A stretch of DNA of 64,000 nucleotides from Symbiodinium natans (GCA_905221605.1 CAJNDS010000990.1:153501-217500), one strand, 5' to 3'; shown: positions 10,886-22,614, counted from the stretch's first letter. Notes: generated from the sequence alone by a model not told the origin. Made by a program: numbers and translations.

Positions 10886-12373
10886 CTAGACATTCGAAGC
10901 CTGCTGCGGTGCGTGATAGGTCTGTTCCAACCTTTGCGAGGCTTCTCCAAGACAGAGGAGGGACAGGTTCACCAGTTTCTTTGCCAAAACAGGGTGGTCT
11001 GTCATCATTTGGAACAGCTTGTCCTTCTGCCGGGACAAGAGCTCACAATTGTTATATTTGACAAGTTCCACGCACATGTGCTCTAGCTTGCCGCCGCTGA
11101 GAAACACATGTGCCAGCACTGACAGAACATTATCCTCTGACAGTAGGTCTTCAAGCTCGCTTTCTGTCCTTTCTACAAGGCGAGTCAGACCATACCGGTC
11201 AGCAAGGTTCCGCACAGACAAGGCAAACATCACATCTCCGTGGCAAGAAAATGTCTCAGACAGCATGAAATGGAATATGGCCGTCATGACACGGTGGTCA
11301 ACCAAGGGGTCGCTGCTCAGGTCTACCTCGTTGCTCTGTGCCTCCTTCCAGCCCGCATCGCCCAACATGTGCTCGAAGTAGTCAGAACTACTTATCAAAA
11401 TGCGCTTGTCGAAATACATGGGAGGCTTTTCTGCCAGGTGGAAGGTGATGTATGTTGGCATCTGCGTGAAGTCCACGTCATGGACAAAATCATTCCACTC
11501 ATCCTCAGACAAAGGAAACTCCAAACTGGCCTTGAAAGTGACGGATGCATCGCCGTAGGCCCCGCCTCTCCAACGGCTTAACCTCTCTGCTTGAAGATCG
11601 GACCAGCCCATGCGGAAGTCGTCAGCATCGAATGTGAAATAAGCTGTGTCAAGCACAGACTCTTCAGCCCCACTGCAGATGGATAGCTGACACCTCACAG
11701 ACCCGGATTCCCACCACTCCTGCGCCCGCCCGGGCCACATCTCCAAAACCACGCCAAACTTCTCCTCCTGATCCGGATAGCCATGTGGGAACACGTCCAA
11801 AAGGAACATGAAGTTGTTCGGCAACCCCGCGCGTCGGGAGCGCACGAAGGACCCGGGCTCAGCCGCCAAGTCGCCACGACGTAGAGTCACCTCCACCTCT
11901 TCCCTCCGGCCAGGACACCGGGGCCTTCTGTCGGCAACGGCATGGAGGTGGAGATGTCCTTCTTGGAGGTAGTCCTCCAAATCTTCCAGAAATATCACAT
12001 CATGGAACCCTGCGCGGTATGCCGAGTCTGTGAAGGTAAACCAACCAGCACACATCTCATCAACATTGCCCTCTTCATCGACAACCCCGATCTCGACATG
12101 TACATCTTCGCACATCCAGCTGTGGCCGCTCGTCCGCAAGGCTAGCGGCGGAAGCATCTCCACGTAGATGCACAAGTACTTGCCCGGCACTTCCACATTG
12201 TAGCCGGCTGGGTAGACGAAAAGTCGGATCCGAAACTCTTCGGCTCTCTGATGTAACCCTGTGGAGATTGCGTGCTGGCCAGGTTGGAATGTTTCTGGCC
12301 GCTCCATCGCCATTCGAACTTCATCTCGCCAGGCTTCGGGCATGCCAGCTGCTACCTCTTCGACGGCCTCCAT
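10886..12373 (-). CDS. Intronless MATH-MATH-BTB protein, 495 aa
   Basis: The only long uninterrupted frame in the window. Two MATH/TRAF-like beta-sandwich repeats are visible at about residues 25-150 and 170-305, each with a W/Y-F-T-F core and a late ADDF/DSAYR-GF/GW segment. A BTB/POZ domain follows at about 310-430 (ITFHLAEKPPMYFDKRIL.., ISSSDYFEHMLG), then a helical tail. MATH-BTB proteins are substrate adaptors of cullin-3 ubiquitin ligases: MATH binds the target and BTB binds the cullin. A stop lies nine codons upstream of the chosen ATG. The lack of introns amid heavily split neighbours suggests a retrogene. The cullin role is inferred from the family. Confidence 0.85.
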   Translation of the reverse strand: MEAVEEVAAGMPEAWRDEVRMAMERPETFQPGQHAISTGLHQRAEEFRIRLFVYPAGYNVEVPGKYLCIYVEMLPPLALRTSGHSWMCEDVHVEIGVVDEEGNVDEMCAGWFTFTDSAYRAGFHDVIFLEDLEDYLQEGHLHLHAVADRRPRCPGRREEVEVTLRRGDLAAEPGSFVRSRRAGLPNNFMFLLDVFPHGYPDQEEKFGVVLEMWPGRAQEWWESGSVRCQLSICSGAEESVLDTAYFTFDADDFRMGWSDLQAERLSRWRGGAYGDASVTFKASLEFPLSEDEWNDFVHDVDFTQMPTYITFHLAEKPPMYFDKRILISSSDYFEHMLGDAGWKEAQSNEVDLSSDPLVDHRVMTAIFHFMLSETFSCHGDVMFALSVRNLADRYGLTRLVERTESELEDLLSEDNVLSVLAHVFLSGGKLEHMCVELVKYNNCELLSRQKDKLFQMMTDHPVLAKKLVNLSLLCLGEASQRLEQTYHAPQQASNV

Positions 12374-12621
12374 GGCGTCGGCTACGAAGGCCGCAACGCA
12401 CTACGGGGCACGTCCCTGAGCAACAGGATGACGAACGGTTGCTGATGTCACCTTCAACGCCTCCAACCCGACACTTCTCCCTGACCCTGCAACCCCACGC
12501 ACCACCACGCGCTCCCAAATCAACCAAATGATGACCTTGCACCGACAAGAATCGAAACCAGTCGGAATGTGGGAACTCAGGCTTAAGACTTTCGGGTTGG
12601 AGGCCTCCATTCCGCAGCAAC

Positions 12622-12668
12622 CTTCATGTCGCACTCGAAGGTCAAGACCTGAGCCATCATCTTGACCG
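12622..12668 (-). CDS. Exon candidate, function unknown
   Basis: Reads VKMMAQVLTFECDMK between the acceptor TTTAG (part of a telomere-like heptamer) and a GT donor. It is just upstream of the MATH-BTB gene on the same strand. Confidence 0.5.
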
Positions 12669-13218
12669 CTAAACCCTAAACCCCGAAACCCTGGGGCTTA
12701 GCTTTTTAAGAGTTGCATGTAGGCAAAGTTGGAATTCTAGACTATGGTTCCCCCCCCCCTCCCGCACTCTCCACTCCATCCGCAAGTACTATGTTGGCAT
12801 CATCGGGTTTTAACAGAGATTCGGGTTTAGGAGTCTAGGGCTCCAATGACCTACCATTGTTTTGAGGTTGTACCTGTGTTTAAAATATAGCCGGAAAAAT
12901 AATCGGGAGCACCTGAAAATGTGCAGGGTTTGAGGGGCCCGCAAACCACACCCCCGAAAAAACACACAGCACAGAACCCTAAAACCTGACTCGGAAACCC
13001 TACCCCCGCATAAACCCCGATAAACCCTCGCCCCAAACCCTAAACCCAATATAGAAAAACTCCTGGACATCCTAAGCCCTGTAAGGCCTAAACCCTAAAC
13101 CCTAAACCCTAAACCCCAAACCCCAAACCCCAAACCCAACCCCCTAAACCCTAAGCCCTAGACCCTAACCCTAAAACCTAACCATAAACCCTAAACCCTA
13201 AGCTCTCGGCCCTCAGGG

Positions 13219-13284
13219 GCTCGGGCGACAGGCAGTTTAAGAAGCTCGAAGTCGCGCTTGATGAGGCGGGCGTGCTCCTGGTGA
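13219..13284 (-). CDS. Exon candidate, function unknown
   Basis: Reads HQEHARLIKRDFELLKLPVA.. after the acceptor CTGCAG; charged, helical composition. Confidence 0.5.
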
Positions 13285-13299
13285 CTGCAGGGATCGAGT

Positions 13300-13990
13300 T
13301 GAAGTGGTTTTTGTTTGTTTGTTTGGGGGGGGGGGGGGAGGTTAGGGTTTGGGGGTTGGGGGTTTAGGCTTTAGGGTTTAGGGCTTAGGGCTTGAGGCGA
13401 AGGGTTTAGGGTAGGGTTTGGGTTTCTTTAAGTACAGTAAGTTAGGGTTTAGGTTTAGGGCTTCATTGACTGGGTTTTGGGCTTTCTAAGTCTCATCGTC
13501 TAGGGCTTATAGCGTCTATCGGGTTTTTGAGTGCAAGCAGTTTAGGGCCTGTCGCCAATGAGTTAAGAGTTTAGGGCGTGGGGCATCATAGGGTTCTCCC
13601 CCCCTCACCCCCCCTCCCTCCCCACTTAACTTAACCCAAGGGCCTGGGCCAACCCTTAAACCCTTAAAACCTTCAAACCCCTCAACCTCAAACCCTGACC
13701 CCCAAGCCCTAAACCTCAAACCCTAAACACACCGCCGTGCACGGCTTAGATCGAGTCATTCTTACTATTTTCACGATATGCTGTTCTTATGTTATCTGCT
13801 ATCGTTTCGCCTATTTTTACTGCTATGCTTTTGTTAATGAGCGGGGCGGGGTGTAGCATGTGCGTCGGGCAAAAAGGAGGCGAAAGTGTCGCCGTACATG
13901 CGGCCAACTAAACCCACAACACTTAAGCCCGCGCAACAAGCAGCAGCACGGGTGTTGAAACCAAGCGATGAGCCACCCTGAATGGATAGG
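13300..13990. other. Non-coding repeat-rich interval
   Basis: Poly-G, TTTAGGG variants and C-rich tracts; no supported exon. Confidence 0.6.
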
Positions 13991-13993
13991 GTA

Positions 13994-14089
13994 GTTGCAT
14001 GGTCCCTGAGTATGGCCCTTAAAAGGGGACCCCTTGTAACCCCTTATATACCCCATACAATCCAAGGGCCCATACTTAAGGAGTTCAAC
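13994..14089. mobile_element. Palindromic element, family F copy 2
   Basis: Starts GTTGCATGGTCCCTGAGTA, holds GGCCCTTAAAAGGGGACCCC, and ends GGGCCCATACTTAAGGAGTT. It resembles the element at 24007-24149 in its ends and in the GGGCCC boxes. Confidence 0.5.
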
Positions 14090-14313
14090 TCCAGGATTGC
14101 ATCCTCGGTGCCCGTCATCTCGTGGTATGCTTCCACACACTCGTCCCCAGGCCTTCGTGTGGTTTAGGAGTGTAGGGGATTGAGGTGTAGTGCCAGTTGA
14201 GGGCTTATAGGGCTTAGGGTTTAAGAGTGGTCTATAGGCCTTGAGGGCTTAGCAAGCTTAGCAGGGGCTTTTGCCGTGTCTGTCTTCATCGTTGGTGGAG
14301 GGCATAGGATAGC

Positions 14314-14382
14314 CTAGATGTTGAACAAATCCGGAATCCGGGGCCCCTGCTTGAGGTGCTTGTACTCGATGATGCAGTTGTC
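14314..14382 (-). CDS. Terminal exon of an unknown gene
   Basis: Exactly 22 residues plus TAG: DNCIIEYKHLKQGPRIPD then LFNI, after the acceptor GGCGGCAG. It reads like a conserved C-terminus but I do not recognise it. Confidence 0.6.
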   Translation of the reverse strand, partial: DNCIIEYKHLKQGPRIPDLFNI

Positions 14383-14973
14383 CTGCCGCCCCGACCCAAC
14401 CCCGCCCCGACCCAACCCCGGCCCAACCCCCCCCCAATAAAGGCATTCGGGGCAATCCAAAGGTGCAGGGACTGGTTGGCTTATTTGGTTGGTTGCCCTA
14501 ACCCTAAACCCCTGAACCCTAAACTCCTAAACCCTGCAACCCTTATAAACCCTAAACCCTAAACCCCTGAACCCGAAAACGCCCTTAAAACCTAAAACCC
14601 GAAAAGTTTGAGGTCTGCAGTCCAAAACATGAGTTCGGGAGGCCCATGATACCTGCAGAGTGTGAGACCAGAATCTTGACACCGGGCAAAGTACAAGGTA
14701 CTTAAACAAGCAGAAAGACATCTCCATGAGTAGCATATACGCACCGATATAAACAAATACATAAAGAAAAAAGTTAACTCCTTAATGAAGTATCTGTTCA
14801 TTAGTTAGTTAGTTAATTAATTAATTAACTAACTAATTCATTAATTAGATATACACACATATATGTGTCTAGTGTAAACCTGAAGGCGAATACGCTAAGC
14901 TTCAGCAGTTGAGGGCAACGCACATTTCCCCTCAAAGAAAGTCCACGGCAACCCAGGGCCCGTTGTCCGGATT

Positions 14974-15063
14974 GTTCTCAAAAGTATGGTCCCTTTTTGT
15001 GTACCCGAAATATTAGGGGCCGCCGCATAATAGCAACCCCGAAAGGGACAATCATTGGGAGAA
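14974..15063. mobile_element. Palindromic element, family D copy 1
   Basis: Terminal inverted repeats TTCTCAAAAGTATGGTCCC and GGGACAATCATTGGGAGAA, with GTACCCGAAATATTAGG inside. A second copy lies at 30674-30772. Confidence 0.65.
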
Positions 15064-15246
15064 GCGACCATGTAGAGACAGGCCGAAATTCCAAACTGGG
15101 GAGACAGGTAACTAGGGCAGCTAGAGTCAGCTAGGGTTACGATGACCACCCGTTGCCCCTTACCCTAAACCCTAAACCTGAAACACTAACTCAAATCCTA
15201 AACCCGATTTGAAAACTTACACCTGTGGACCTTTCGGGTTTCAGGG

Positions 15247-18200
15247 TCAAGTGTGCTTGATGTCTGCGAGAACACAGCTCGGACAACTGATGCCCTGCTC
15301 CTAAATCCCCAACCTCAAACCCTAAACCCTAAACCCTAAACCTAAACCTCCCAGCCTGCATGATCATATCCTCACCTAGGCTGAGGGGTGGGGAACATCC
15401 CATGACTGTACAAAGGGCCTACGAGTACATTGCAGGGCCTTGAAGGCCGCATAGGAGTTTCGAGTTCAGGCTTCTGGGGCTGCAGGGGAGTCAGTTTCGA
15501 TTTCAGGCTGAGGCAACCCCACGGCCGTCCATGGAATCTACATTCTGCTTCTTTGCAAACCGGCTGCGCATTCACGCCTTAGGGTTGCAGGGTGCTTCAA
15601 ACACCGCCCCTCCACACACACACACACACACATGCATACATCTTTTTTCGAGCTGAGTGGCCGATTTTATGGCAAAGGTCCGACCACTGGTCCATGTCTT
15701 TGCAGACAACCTCGCGGGCGGGCGCCCCTCAAGCAGCGTTCCGGGCTGTAAACCCTAAACCCTAAACCCTAAACCCTAAACCCTAAACCTAAACCCTAAA
15801 CCCTAAACCCTAAACCCTATAAACCCTAAACCCTAAACCCTAACCTGTGGAGGTTCTGTTTCCCGGTTTGATCTCCTCGAGGAGATGGGCTGCAAAAACC
15901 CTAATATAGAGGTCGAAATAATTTCTAATAGAATTCCCTATATAGTAAAATGATACATATATATATATATATATATGTGTGTATATATATATGTACACAC
16001 AAATATGTATACATACACATATACATATATATATATATATATTTATTTATTTATTTATATTTATATGCACCCCTCCACTCCTCCACTCTCAAACCCTAAA
16101 GATTCGAACCGTGAACCCTGACACCGAATCTCAACCCTTAATTCTCAGCCCTAAGCCTTACAACCCTACACCCCCCCAACCATAAACCCTGATCACAAAG
16201 TGAACCCCTGACAATCTGGAGCGGCCGCCGACCCTGGCTTTTGAGTAGGAGGGCTCACAAAGAGTCATATGCTTCGTGAGGCAAAGCATTGTGCGGCCTA
16301 AAGAAGCAGGGGGCGTTGGCGGGCGCGCCGCTCCCCTCCCATTTACAAACAGGGAGCCCTCTGAGCTGCGACCCAACTCCACCAGAATCAAGGCTGAATG
16401 CCCAAACTCTGCTGCCCAGCGAAGGTGCCCAGCGAAGGCGCCCGGAGCTACTGATTTCAAAAGCCGGAGAAACATGACGAGCTTCGAGCCCTCAAGCCCT
16501 TGTTACATTATGATTCTTATGGTTCTATCAACAACGCCTGCATACCTTAGACGAGGCCTTCAGCGTGTACCGCACCACCAAGTCGTCAGGAATGGTGAGC
16601 ACCTGCTGAGGGATGATTTTCGGTGTAAAGCCCTCAAGCCCTAACCTACAACCCTAGAACCCTAACCCCAAATCCGCACGAAAGGAATTGGAGTTTAGGG
16701 TTAGTTGGTTGGGCTTAGGGATTCGCTGCTAGAGTCGAGGGTTTTCACAGTTTGCACTAGGGTTTCAACAGACAGTACTCTAAGTTCCCCCAACACACAC
16801 ATGCGCACAAGCACACGCACACGCAGGAACCAAGACCAGCTGGGTGTCCTGCGTTTTTGTGGTCAGGGTGTACAGGGCTTGTAGGTTCTTGTATGTTCTG
16901 GGGCTTGCTTTAAGGTGCCTGATCTCCTACGTACCATACCAAGACCGGAGGGGTCTCCAACACCCAAAACCAACAAAAAAAAAACCTGAAACTGCAACGC
17001 CGCTTAACCCTCAACCCTGAACCCTAACCTGCCTGTACCAGGATGGGCTACTAGGGCTTAAACTCCCCATAATGAACCCTATAAAGGGCCTTTTTAAGGG
17101 ATTATCGGGTATAATAACCCATCCTGGTACAGCCCCGACCCATGCTTTCTCCGCCTCGCGTCCCTTGGGGCACGAATGGCATCTCACCGGGAGCCGCTGC
17201 GAGACGAAGAAGTCCTGCACGGAGTTAGCCCCGAACCCTAACACCCTAACACCCTAAAGCCCGCACCTTCAAGCTCTAAAGTCCGAATTCTCCCAAAATC
17301 CAAAAAAATCCCAAAACCCCTTGGGCCCTACTGTAAGAATCTTTCGCATCTGGACTGCTCGGCAACTTTGGGAAGGCAAAGCCGACAAAGTCTCCCGTCG
17401 GTCGACGCATTGGCTCAACAAGCTTGTTCCATAACCAACCATCAAGCGCCAAAGTGGTCGGCGCCCAAACCCACAAACCCCCACACACCCCACTACAAGG
17501 CATGTGCCAAAAACTATGCGAACAATGACCTACCAACCCCAACCCCAAAGCCTGAACCCCAAATCTTGGTAGCCCCAGCAAACCCTATTGCAAAGAGGTG
17601 CCCTTGTGGGGGTTGGAAGCCACAGGGCACCACAGGGCCACCGGAACCCCGAACCTGCGGAAGAACCAAAAGAGGCGATGCCCTCACGCCTCGCACATGG
17701 CAGGGTCCAGCAGCGAGAGGGACTGGCGTGGAGCTGAGGGCTTTTGGGGATCTAGATGTTAGGGTGGCTTTCTGGTTTCGTCTAGGGCTCGGGGGTTTGT
17801 GGTTGTGTCGTCCGTGTGCCCTCACTTGGCTCAATGCAGCGTCAGCAGATCAAACAGCGCTTAAGGATCACCAAGCAACAGCTGCAACTCAGGGCTAAAG
17901 AAGGTTTAGGGTTTGGGGTTTTGAGCTGTAACCCTAGGGACACCCCTATGGCCCGAATGGCCTGATAAACCTTCTGGGAGCCCCTCAACACCTCCCTGAA
18001 AAAAAAAGAAAAAACCTTTGTTGGTAACCTTGGCGACGGACCCCTTCCCTGAACGACTGAACAATTTCTCCTGCGGGCTCGGCGGCTTGAGCCCCCTAAA
18101 CCCTAAACCCTAAATCCCTTAAAATCCTGAATCCACAACCTGCAAGCCTGAACACTCAGCCCCCTAGCTTCCATCCGTGTCATGAGGGCGCTTGCAGAAC

Positions 18201-18868
18201 CTATGCCCTGATGCATCTTGACAACCGTCCTGTCAATGCTCAAACTTCAGAATAGTCTCAAAAGGGTTTGGGTGTTCAGGGCTTAGGGGGCTTGGAGGGT
18301 TTATAGGCTTGTTTGGGGCTTAGAGGGCATGCACCGCTTATAGGCTTAAGGTTTAGGGTGTGCGGTCTCCACGCCCTTTCTATGCCTTGGGATGAGGGTG
18401 ATTCCCGAGGACGTAAGGTTCCCAAAAACCCCTGGCACCTGCATCGTCTGCTGCTCGTCCAGGAGCGGAACGAAAAAGCTTTCCCAAAAGCCCCACTCAC
18501 CTCGGGGGCTCTTCTTAAAAGTAAGGCTCCTTATTGGGAGGAAATGCCATGTATACACACCCCTTGCGCGAGTAATCTTCAGAGGGCGGCCTCTAGAGGC
18601 TTTCGCCGTTTAGGGACCACGGTGTCTCAACCACACAGGGAGGTACACGACAAAAGAAATTCAGCCCAGTCATGTTGAGAGGCTTGGGCTGAAGGCTCAG
18701 GTTTAGCAGGTTTAGGGTAAACCCAAAACCCTAAACCCGAAACCCTAAACAGCTCAGCTATAGAGTAGGCTTAACGGATTTGGGGTTTGTTTGGCGTTCT
18801 GCGAGCTCGAAGGTTGGGACGGCTTCGAATGATCCCGTATCATCTCTCTCAAAGTTGGTCGCGAGAAG
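15247..18868 (-). CDS. Multi-exon gene candidate of ten exons, function unknown
   Basis: Exons in transcription order: 18803-18868 ([20 protein letters not shown]), 18439-18495 ([19 protein letters not shown]), 18169-18229 ([20 protein letters not shown]), 18029-18085 ([19 protein letters not shown]), 17345-17422 ([20 protein letters not shown]), 17188-17214 (DFFVSQRLP), 16558-16602 ([15 protein letters not shown]), 15845-15889 ([14 protein letters not shown]), 15654-15710 ([19 protein letters not shown]) and 15247-15300 ([20 protein letters not shown]). Most lengths fit whole codons between an AG acceptor and a GT or GC donor. The introns are heptamer blocks, microsatellites and one palindromic element. 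No domain was identified with confidence, and unity of the gene is inferred. Confidence 0.5.
15955..16062. repeat. AT-rich microsatellite
   Basis: Tracts of TA, TG/TA and TTTA units inside an intron. Confidence 0.9.
17035..17130. mobile_element. Palindromic element, family G
   Basis: Perfect 13-bp terminal inverted repeats GTACCAGGATGGG and CCCATCCTGGTAC bound a 96 bp element with internal symmetry (CCCTATAAAGGGCC). It sits between two exon candidates. Only one copy was seen. Confidence 0.65.
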
Positions 18869-18897
18869 CTGTGGGCTACTTGATGGAGCTAGTTACC

Positions 18898-18924
18898 CTA
18901 AACCCTAAACCCTAAACCCTAAAC
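18898..18924. repeat. CCCTAAA array
   Basis: Short perfect heptamer array directly upstream of an exon candidate. Confidence 0.9.
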
Positions 18925-19329
18925 TGGAAAGCTGGGGATTGCGCACAGGCTCCCCAGCCTTCCAGTCTGGACTCCCCAACCTCCTGAGACCTTACAAGTC
19001 CTCAGCTCCTGCGGGCTTAAGGTATCGTCTAGGGTTTAGGGTTTGGGGTTTGGGGTTTAGGGTTTAGGGTTTGGGGTTTAGGGTTTGGGGTTGGAGGGGT
19101 TTTTGGGCTCGGGGCCCAGCAACAATAGCCCCTAAAGCCTTAAACTCTACGAGTACCTTCCTTTAGGCTCTCCAGTTTCGGGTATAGGGGTGTTGTGATG
19201 AGCATTCTGACGTTTGATAGGGCTCGCGCGGCTAAGGTTTCCCCCTCATCGCCCAAAATCCCTAAACCCGAAACCCTAAAACCCTAAACCCTAAAACCCG
19301 AAACCCTAAAACCCTAAACCAGAAATCTT

Positions 19330-20255
19330 CCAGGGTGCCGGCCGTTGAACTGTTTCGAGAGGGGCGTGTCGCTGGAGACCTGCCTCATCCTGAGCTGGCT
19401 GCGGCTCTTTGGGTGTGTGGGTGGGTGTAGGGTTGGGCTTTGGGTTCAGCGTTTAGGGTTGGGGAACCACAGGAAACCCCTAAGTTCTCGAAACCACAGA
19501 CCATGAACGACCATGAAGCACAGAAGGGAAATCCTAAACCAAAGCCCTAATAAGGTCACTAACTGTGAACCATGGGGGCGGGGGAGGGGGGGCGGGCTGG
19601 GGGGTGGGTACCATGGAGGGGGGGGGGGGGGAAGGGTGCGTGAATGCTGGTGCATACAGCATCAACCCTCATCATCCATGTTTAGGCTTTGCGGGGTGGT
19701 GAGTCTGGGGAATTTGGGATTTAGGATTCAGTACAGAAAAGGAACGCTAGCACCCGAGGGGGGGCACTGAGATGCCCAGCCTCCTAGGGCCAGCAGACAT
19801 AGCCGGCACCCGAAATCCTAAACCCGGCACATGCAAGGCTAATTCCTGAGGCGGAGGCTTCATCACGAAGAACATGTCCGAACCTCAGCATCCCCTCCCA
19901 CTTTAAGCTTTTGGTTTTGCTGCTTTGGGGAGGCTCTGGGGTTCTCCAGGGCAGCCCTAGAACCCTGAGGCGGGTGTTAGACGTTAACGGGTTCTCCGAC
20001 CCCATGAAGCCCCTCAACCTCAGGCCCTGATCCGCGTTTTAGGCGCTTTCTTGTGACTCAGGGTTCTGGCAAGATCCCAGGAACGTCTGGATCAAAGCCT
20101 TCCAGCCCTAAGTTGACACACCCCAAAGCCCCCAAACTCAGCCGATAAAGATTCCAGGGTTTGGCGCAGTGCAATAGGCCCTATAGGCGTTTTGCACAAG
20201 GGCCTGCTGCACATGTGGAATGTCCTCTAAGGCTCTGAGCGTTCTTCCCTTCGCG
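19330..20255 (-). CDS. Run of exon candidates, unknown gene(s)
   Basis: Minus-strand candidates at 20150-20255 (RTLRALEDIPHVQQALVQNA, then YRAYCT), 20071-20107 (LEGFDPDVPGIL, GC donor), 19845-19900 (WEGMLRFGHVLRDEASAS) and 19330-19389 (MRQVSSDTPLSKQFNGRH). The last is also open on the plus strand. No family recognised. Confidence 0.4.
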
Positions 20256-20886
20256 GGAATTCTGAAACTGTACATATATGTGTTTCTGCACATGTAAAAA
20301 ATCGAAAACAAGCAAAATCGAAGTAAATGCAGGCTAATCACATAAACGAATCAGAGACCGAAACAACGGGGACCCACGGATAACGGATACTAACTTGGAG
20401 AGCTGACCCAAGTCCTGTGTTGCGCTTCTTGGGCTCATGGTGTGAGGCCAAAGGTCTAAGGTGTTCTTCGCCCTGAAGGCGGATTCGCTCTGCAGGCCTT
20501 TAAAGCCCTAAAACCTAAGGGCCTTTATCCCTCAAGCCCCCAGAGCCTGTTTCTTATTGTCGTCTCGAACCCAAGCGCAAAGCCCGCAACCATAAGCCCT
20601 GAACCCTAATCTAAGCCGGCAACCCCTCAACCCTGTAAGCCCCTAAGCCCCTCGCGACCATGAGCCCTGAACCCTAACCCAAGCCCGCAACCCTCAACCC
20701 TATAAGCTCCTAAATCCGAAACCCTAAGCCCTATAGACTCTAAAACCACTAAAGCCTCAGTCCCTCACCCGTCTTGGGCTCCTTCATCGCATCCTCATTC
20801 CACCTCAAGCTGAACCGCCAGTTGAGCGGTTGGGGTTGTAGAGTTTCGGGTTGCCCAGAACCTATGTCTTAGGACTTGGGAGTTGC

Positions 20887-20935
20887 TTATATCTCTGAGC
20901 TTCCTCAGCAGGCGCCCTCGATCCGTTTCGGAAAC
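20887..20935 (-). CDS. Exon candidate, function unknown
   Basis: VSETDRGRLLRKLRDI after the acceptor CCACAG with a GC donor; charged helical composition. Confidence 0.5.
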
Positions 20936-20999
20936 CTGTGGGGAACGTGGCGCCCTCGCTTTTCAGCACTCCGCTTGTGGGGTTTTTGGGTTTTTCAAG

Positions 21000-21085
21000 G
21001 TCGGAAATGGCTGTTCTGAGCTGCTTCCCCAACATGCACTGATGATCTGATGCAGCCTACAGAGCCCTGCAGTTCGCGCAGTACT
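21000..21085 (-). CDS. Exon candidate, function unknown
   Basis: Open frame TVLRELQGSVGCIRSSVHVG followed by EAAQNSHF; the acceptor is probably ATACAG. Confidence 0.4.
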
Positions 21086-21119
21086 GTATGAGTTTGAAGA
21101 GCGTTAAGGGCGAAGGTGG

Positions 21120-21345
21120 GTGGTCGTCGTCGCAAGCCTGAGATACACATTTTTCCGAGGTAGCATGACCGAAGAAGGTCTGGCAAGGGCCATCCTGGCG
21201 CGAGGTTTGACCTGCACGTCCTGGCTGCCCCGTCGACTCCATTCGGTGCTTCGTGCTGGCTGCGGGGACAACATGCCCGATCAACGACATGCGAAGAGGA
21301 ACAGGCTGCAAATTCTAGAACACTTGGAACAAAACAAGTCCTTTG
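21120..21345. other. Segment open on both strands
   Basis: The plus frame (TEEGLARAILARGLTC..) and the minus frame (RMSLIGHVVPAASTKHR..) are both open for about 70 codons. One is probably coding; I cannot choose. Confidence 0.4.
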
Positions 21346-21423
21346 CCCTAAGCCCTAAACCCTGAATATCCCTAAGCCCTAAGCCCCTGGACTAGCCTTA
21401 AAACGGGCCATGAACGCCTTTTG

Positions 21424-21469
21424 GCAAGCCCATGCAGTGCCCATCTTTTGTGATTCCAAGGCGCGGCAT
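21424..21469 (-). CDS. Exon candidate, possible first coding exon
   Basis: MPRLGITKDGHCMGLPKG directly after the acceptor GTAG. Confidence 0.4.
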
Positions 21470-21898
21470 CTACCGGGTTCAGGGCTTCAGAGGGTTTAGG
21501 GTTTAGGGTTTCGGGTTTAGGGTTTAGGGCTTGAGAGGAATGCAGGGGGAGGGGGGGGGGAGGGGGGGGGGTGGCGCTCAGGGCTTGAGGCGCTTCGTGG
21601 TTTAGGGGTTTTCGTGTTTCAAACTTAGGCTTTTTCAGGGTTTAGGGTTGTCGGGCTTAGGGTTTTTCAGGGTTTTGTGGGGTTTAGGGGCCTGGGGGTG
21701 AGGGGTTGAAGGGGTACTAGGTCAAAGGCCAAACTGGGAATACACAAGGGTGCCAGGGCATGCCTCTGTTGTAGTTCTAGTTGGGTTGATACATTACAAG
21801 AATTGACCCATATTGATATCAAAGGCCCCAAGGATCATCTTGTCTAGGGTTTAGGGTTGAGGGTTTAGGGTGGAGCTCCTGGTCCTAAGCAAGTTCAC

Positions 21899-21948
21899 CG
21901 ATGCCGACGCCAAGCAAAAGCACAAAAGTGGGTTAGACGCTTGTGGTC
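21899..21948 (-). CDS. Exon candidate, function unknown
   Basis: DHKRLTHFCAFAWRRH between the acceptor GTCAG and a GTGAAC donor. The plus strand is also open (VLSKFTDADAKQKHKSG). Confidence 0.45.
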
Positions 21949-22111
21949 CTGACACCAACGCCCAACACCCGAACAGCCTGAACCCTAACCCCCAAAAACC
22001 TTAAACCCCTAAACCCCTAAACCCTAACCCTGAACCCGAAACCCTAAACCCTGCACCTTATAAACCCTGAACCGCACCTGGTTTCAGTGCCAACTCTCAG
22101 GCGTCGCAGCC

Positions 22112-22165
22112 TTAGTCTGAGTGGGACATAAGCCTCGGCGAGCAGATCCCCGCAAGTTTGGAAAG
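22112..22165 (-). CDS. Terminal exon of an unknown gene
   Basis: Seventeen residues LSKLAGICSPRLMSHSD plus TGA after the acceptor CAGCAG preceded by a pyrimidine-rich tract; 54 nt exactly. Confidence 0.5.
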   Translation of the reverse strand, partial: LSKLAGICSPRLMSHSD

Positions 22166-22288
22166 CTGCTGGGGATGAGAGGGTTGCCCTAAAGCACTGA
22201 AGGCGACAACCCTCAAACCCTCAATGTCCTTGAAGACGTTGAATTGAACCCAAGAGGGCTCCAATGCACCCAATCCCCCCTCCATCAT

Positions 22289-22291
<3 letters not shown>

Positions 22292-22337
<46 letters not shown>
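22292..22337. repeat. AG dinucleotide microsatellite
   Basis: Tandem AG units with one AAAG interruption. Confidence 0.95.
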
Positions 22338-22540
22338 TACAACAACTACTAAAACTAGGTGCTAGATGTGCGAGGCATGAGGAGACACGCATGCGCCGCT
22401 TCTATGCAGAACAAGATGAGGGAGGGTGTTGGTGAGCCCTAAGCTCAAACGCAAAACCCTGCAAGCACCAAAAACCCCAAAACGCAGAGCAACAACCCTC
22501 AAACCCTAAACCCTGAGACTCCAAACTGCCACAGAAGGGG

Positions 22541-22614
22541 CCCTTATACTAACAGTCCTTAAGAGGGATTCTAGTACCCCCTATTACAATCCCTACCAAG
22601 GACTGTTTGTGTAA
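22541..22614. mobile_element. Palindromic element, family A copy 1
   Basis: CTTATACTAACAGTCCTTAA at one end and the inverted AAGGACTGTTTGTGT at the other, with GTACCCCCTATTACAATCCC inside. It lacks the outer GGGATGTT end seen in other copies and is flanked by ~22 bp imperfect direct repeats (CCAAACTGCC[A/G]CAGAAGGGGCC). Confidence 0.7.

Noticed and set aside
16276-16644. 122-codon plus-strand frame
   Set aside because: The opposite strand is equally open and contains a well-bounded 15-codon exon at 16558-16602; the composition is not convincing.
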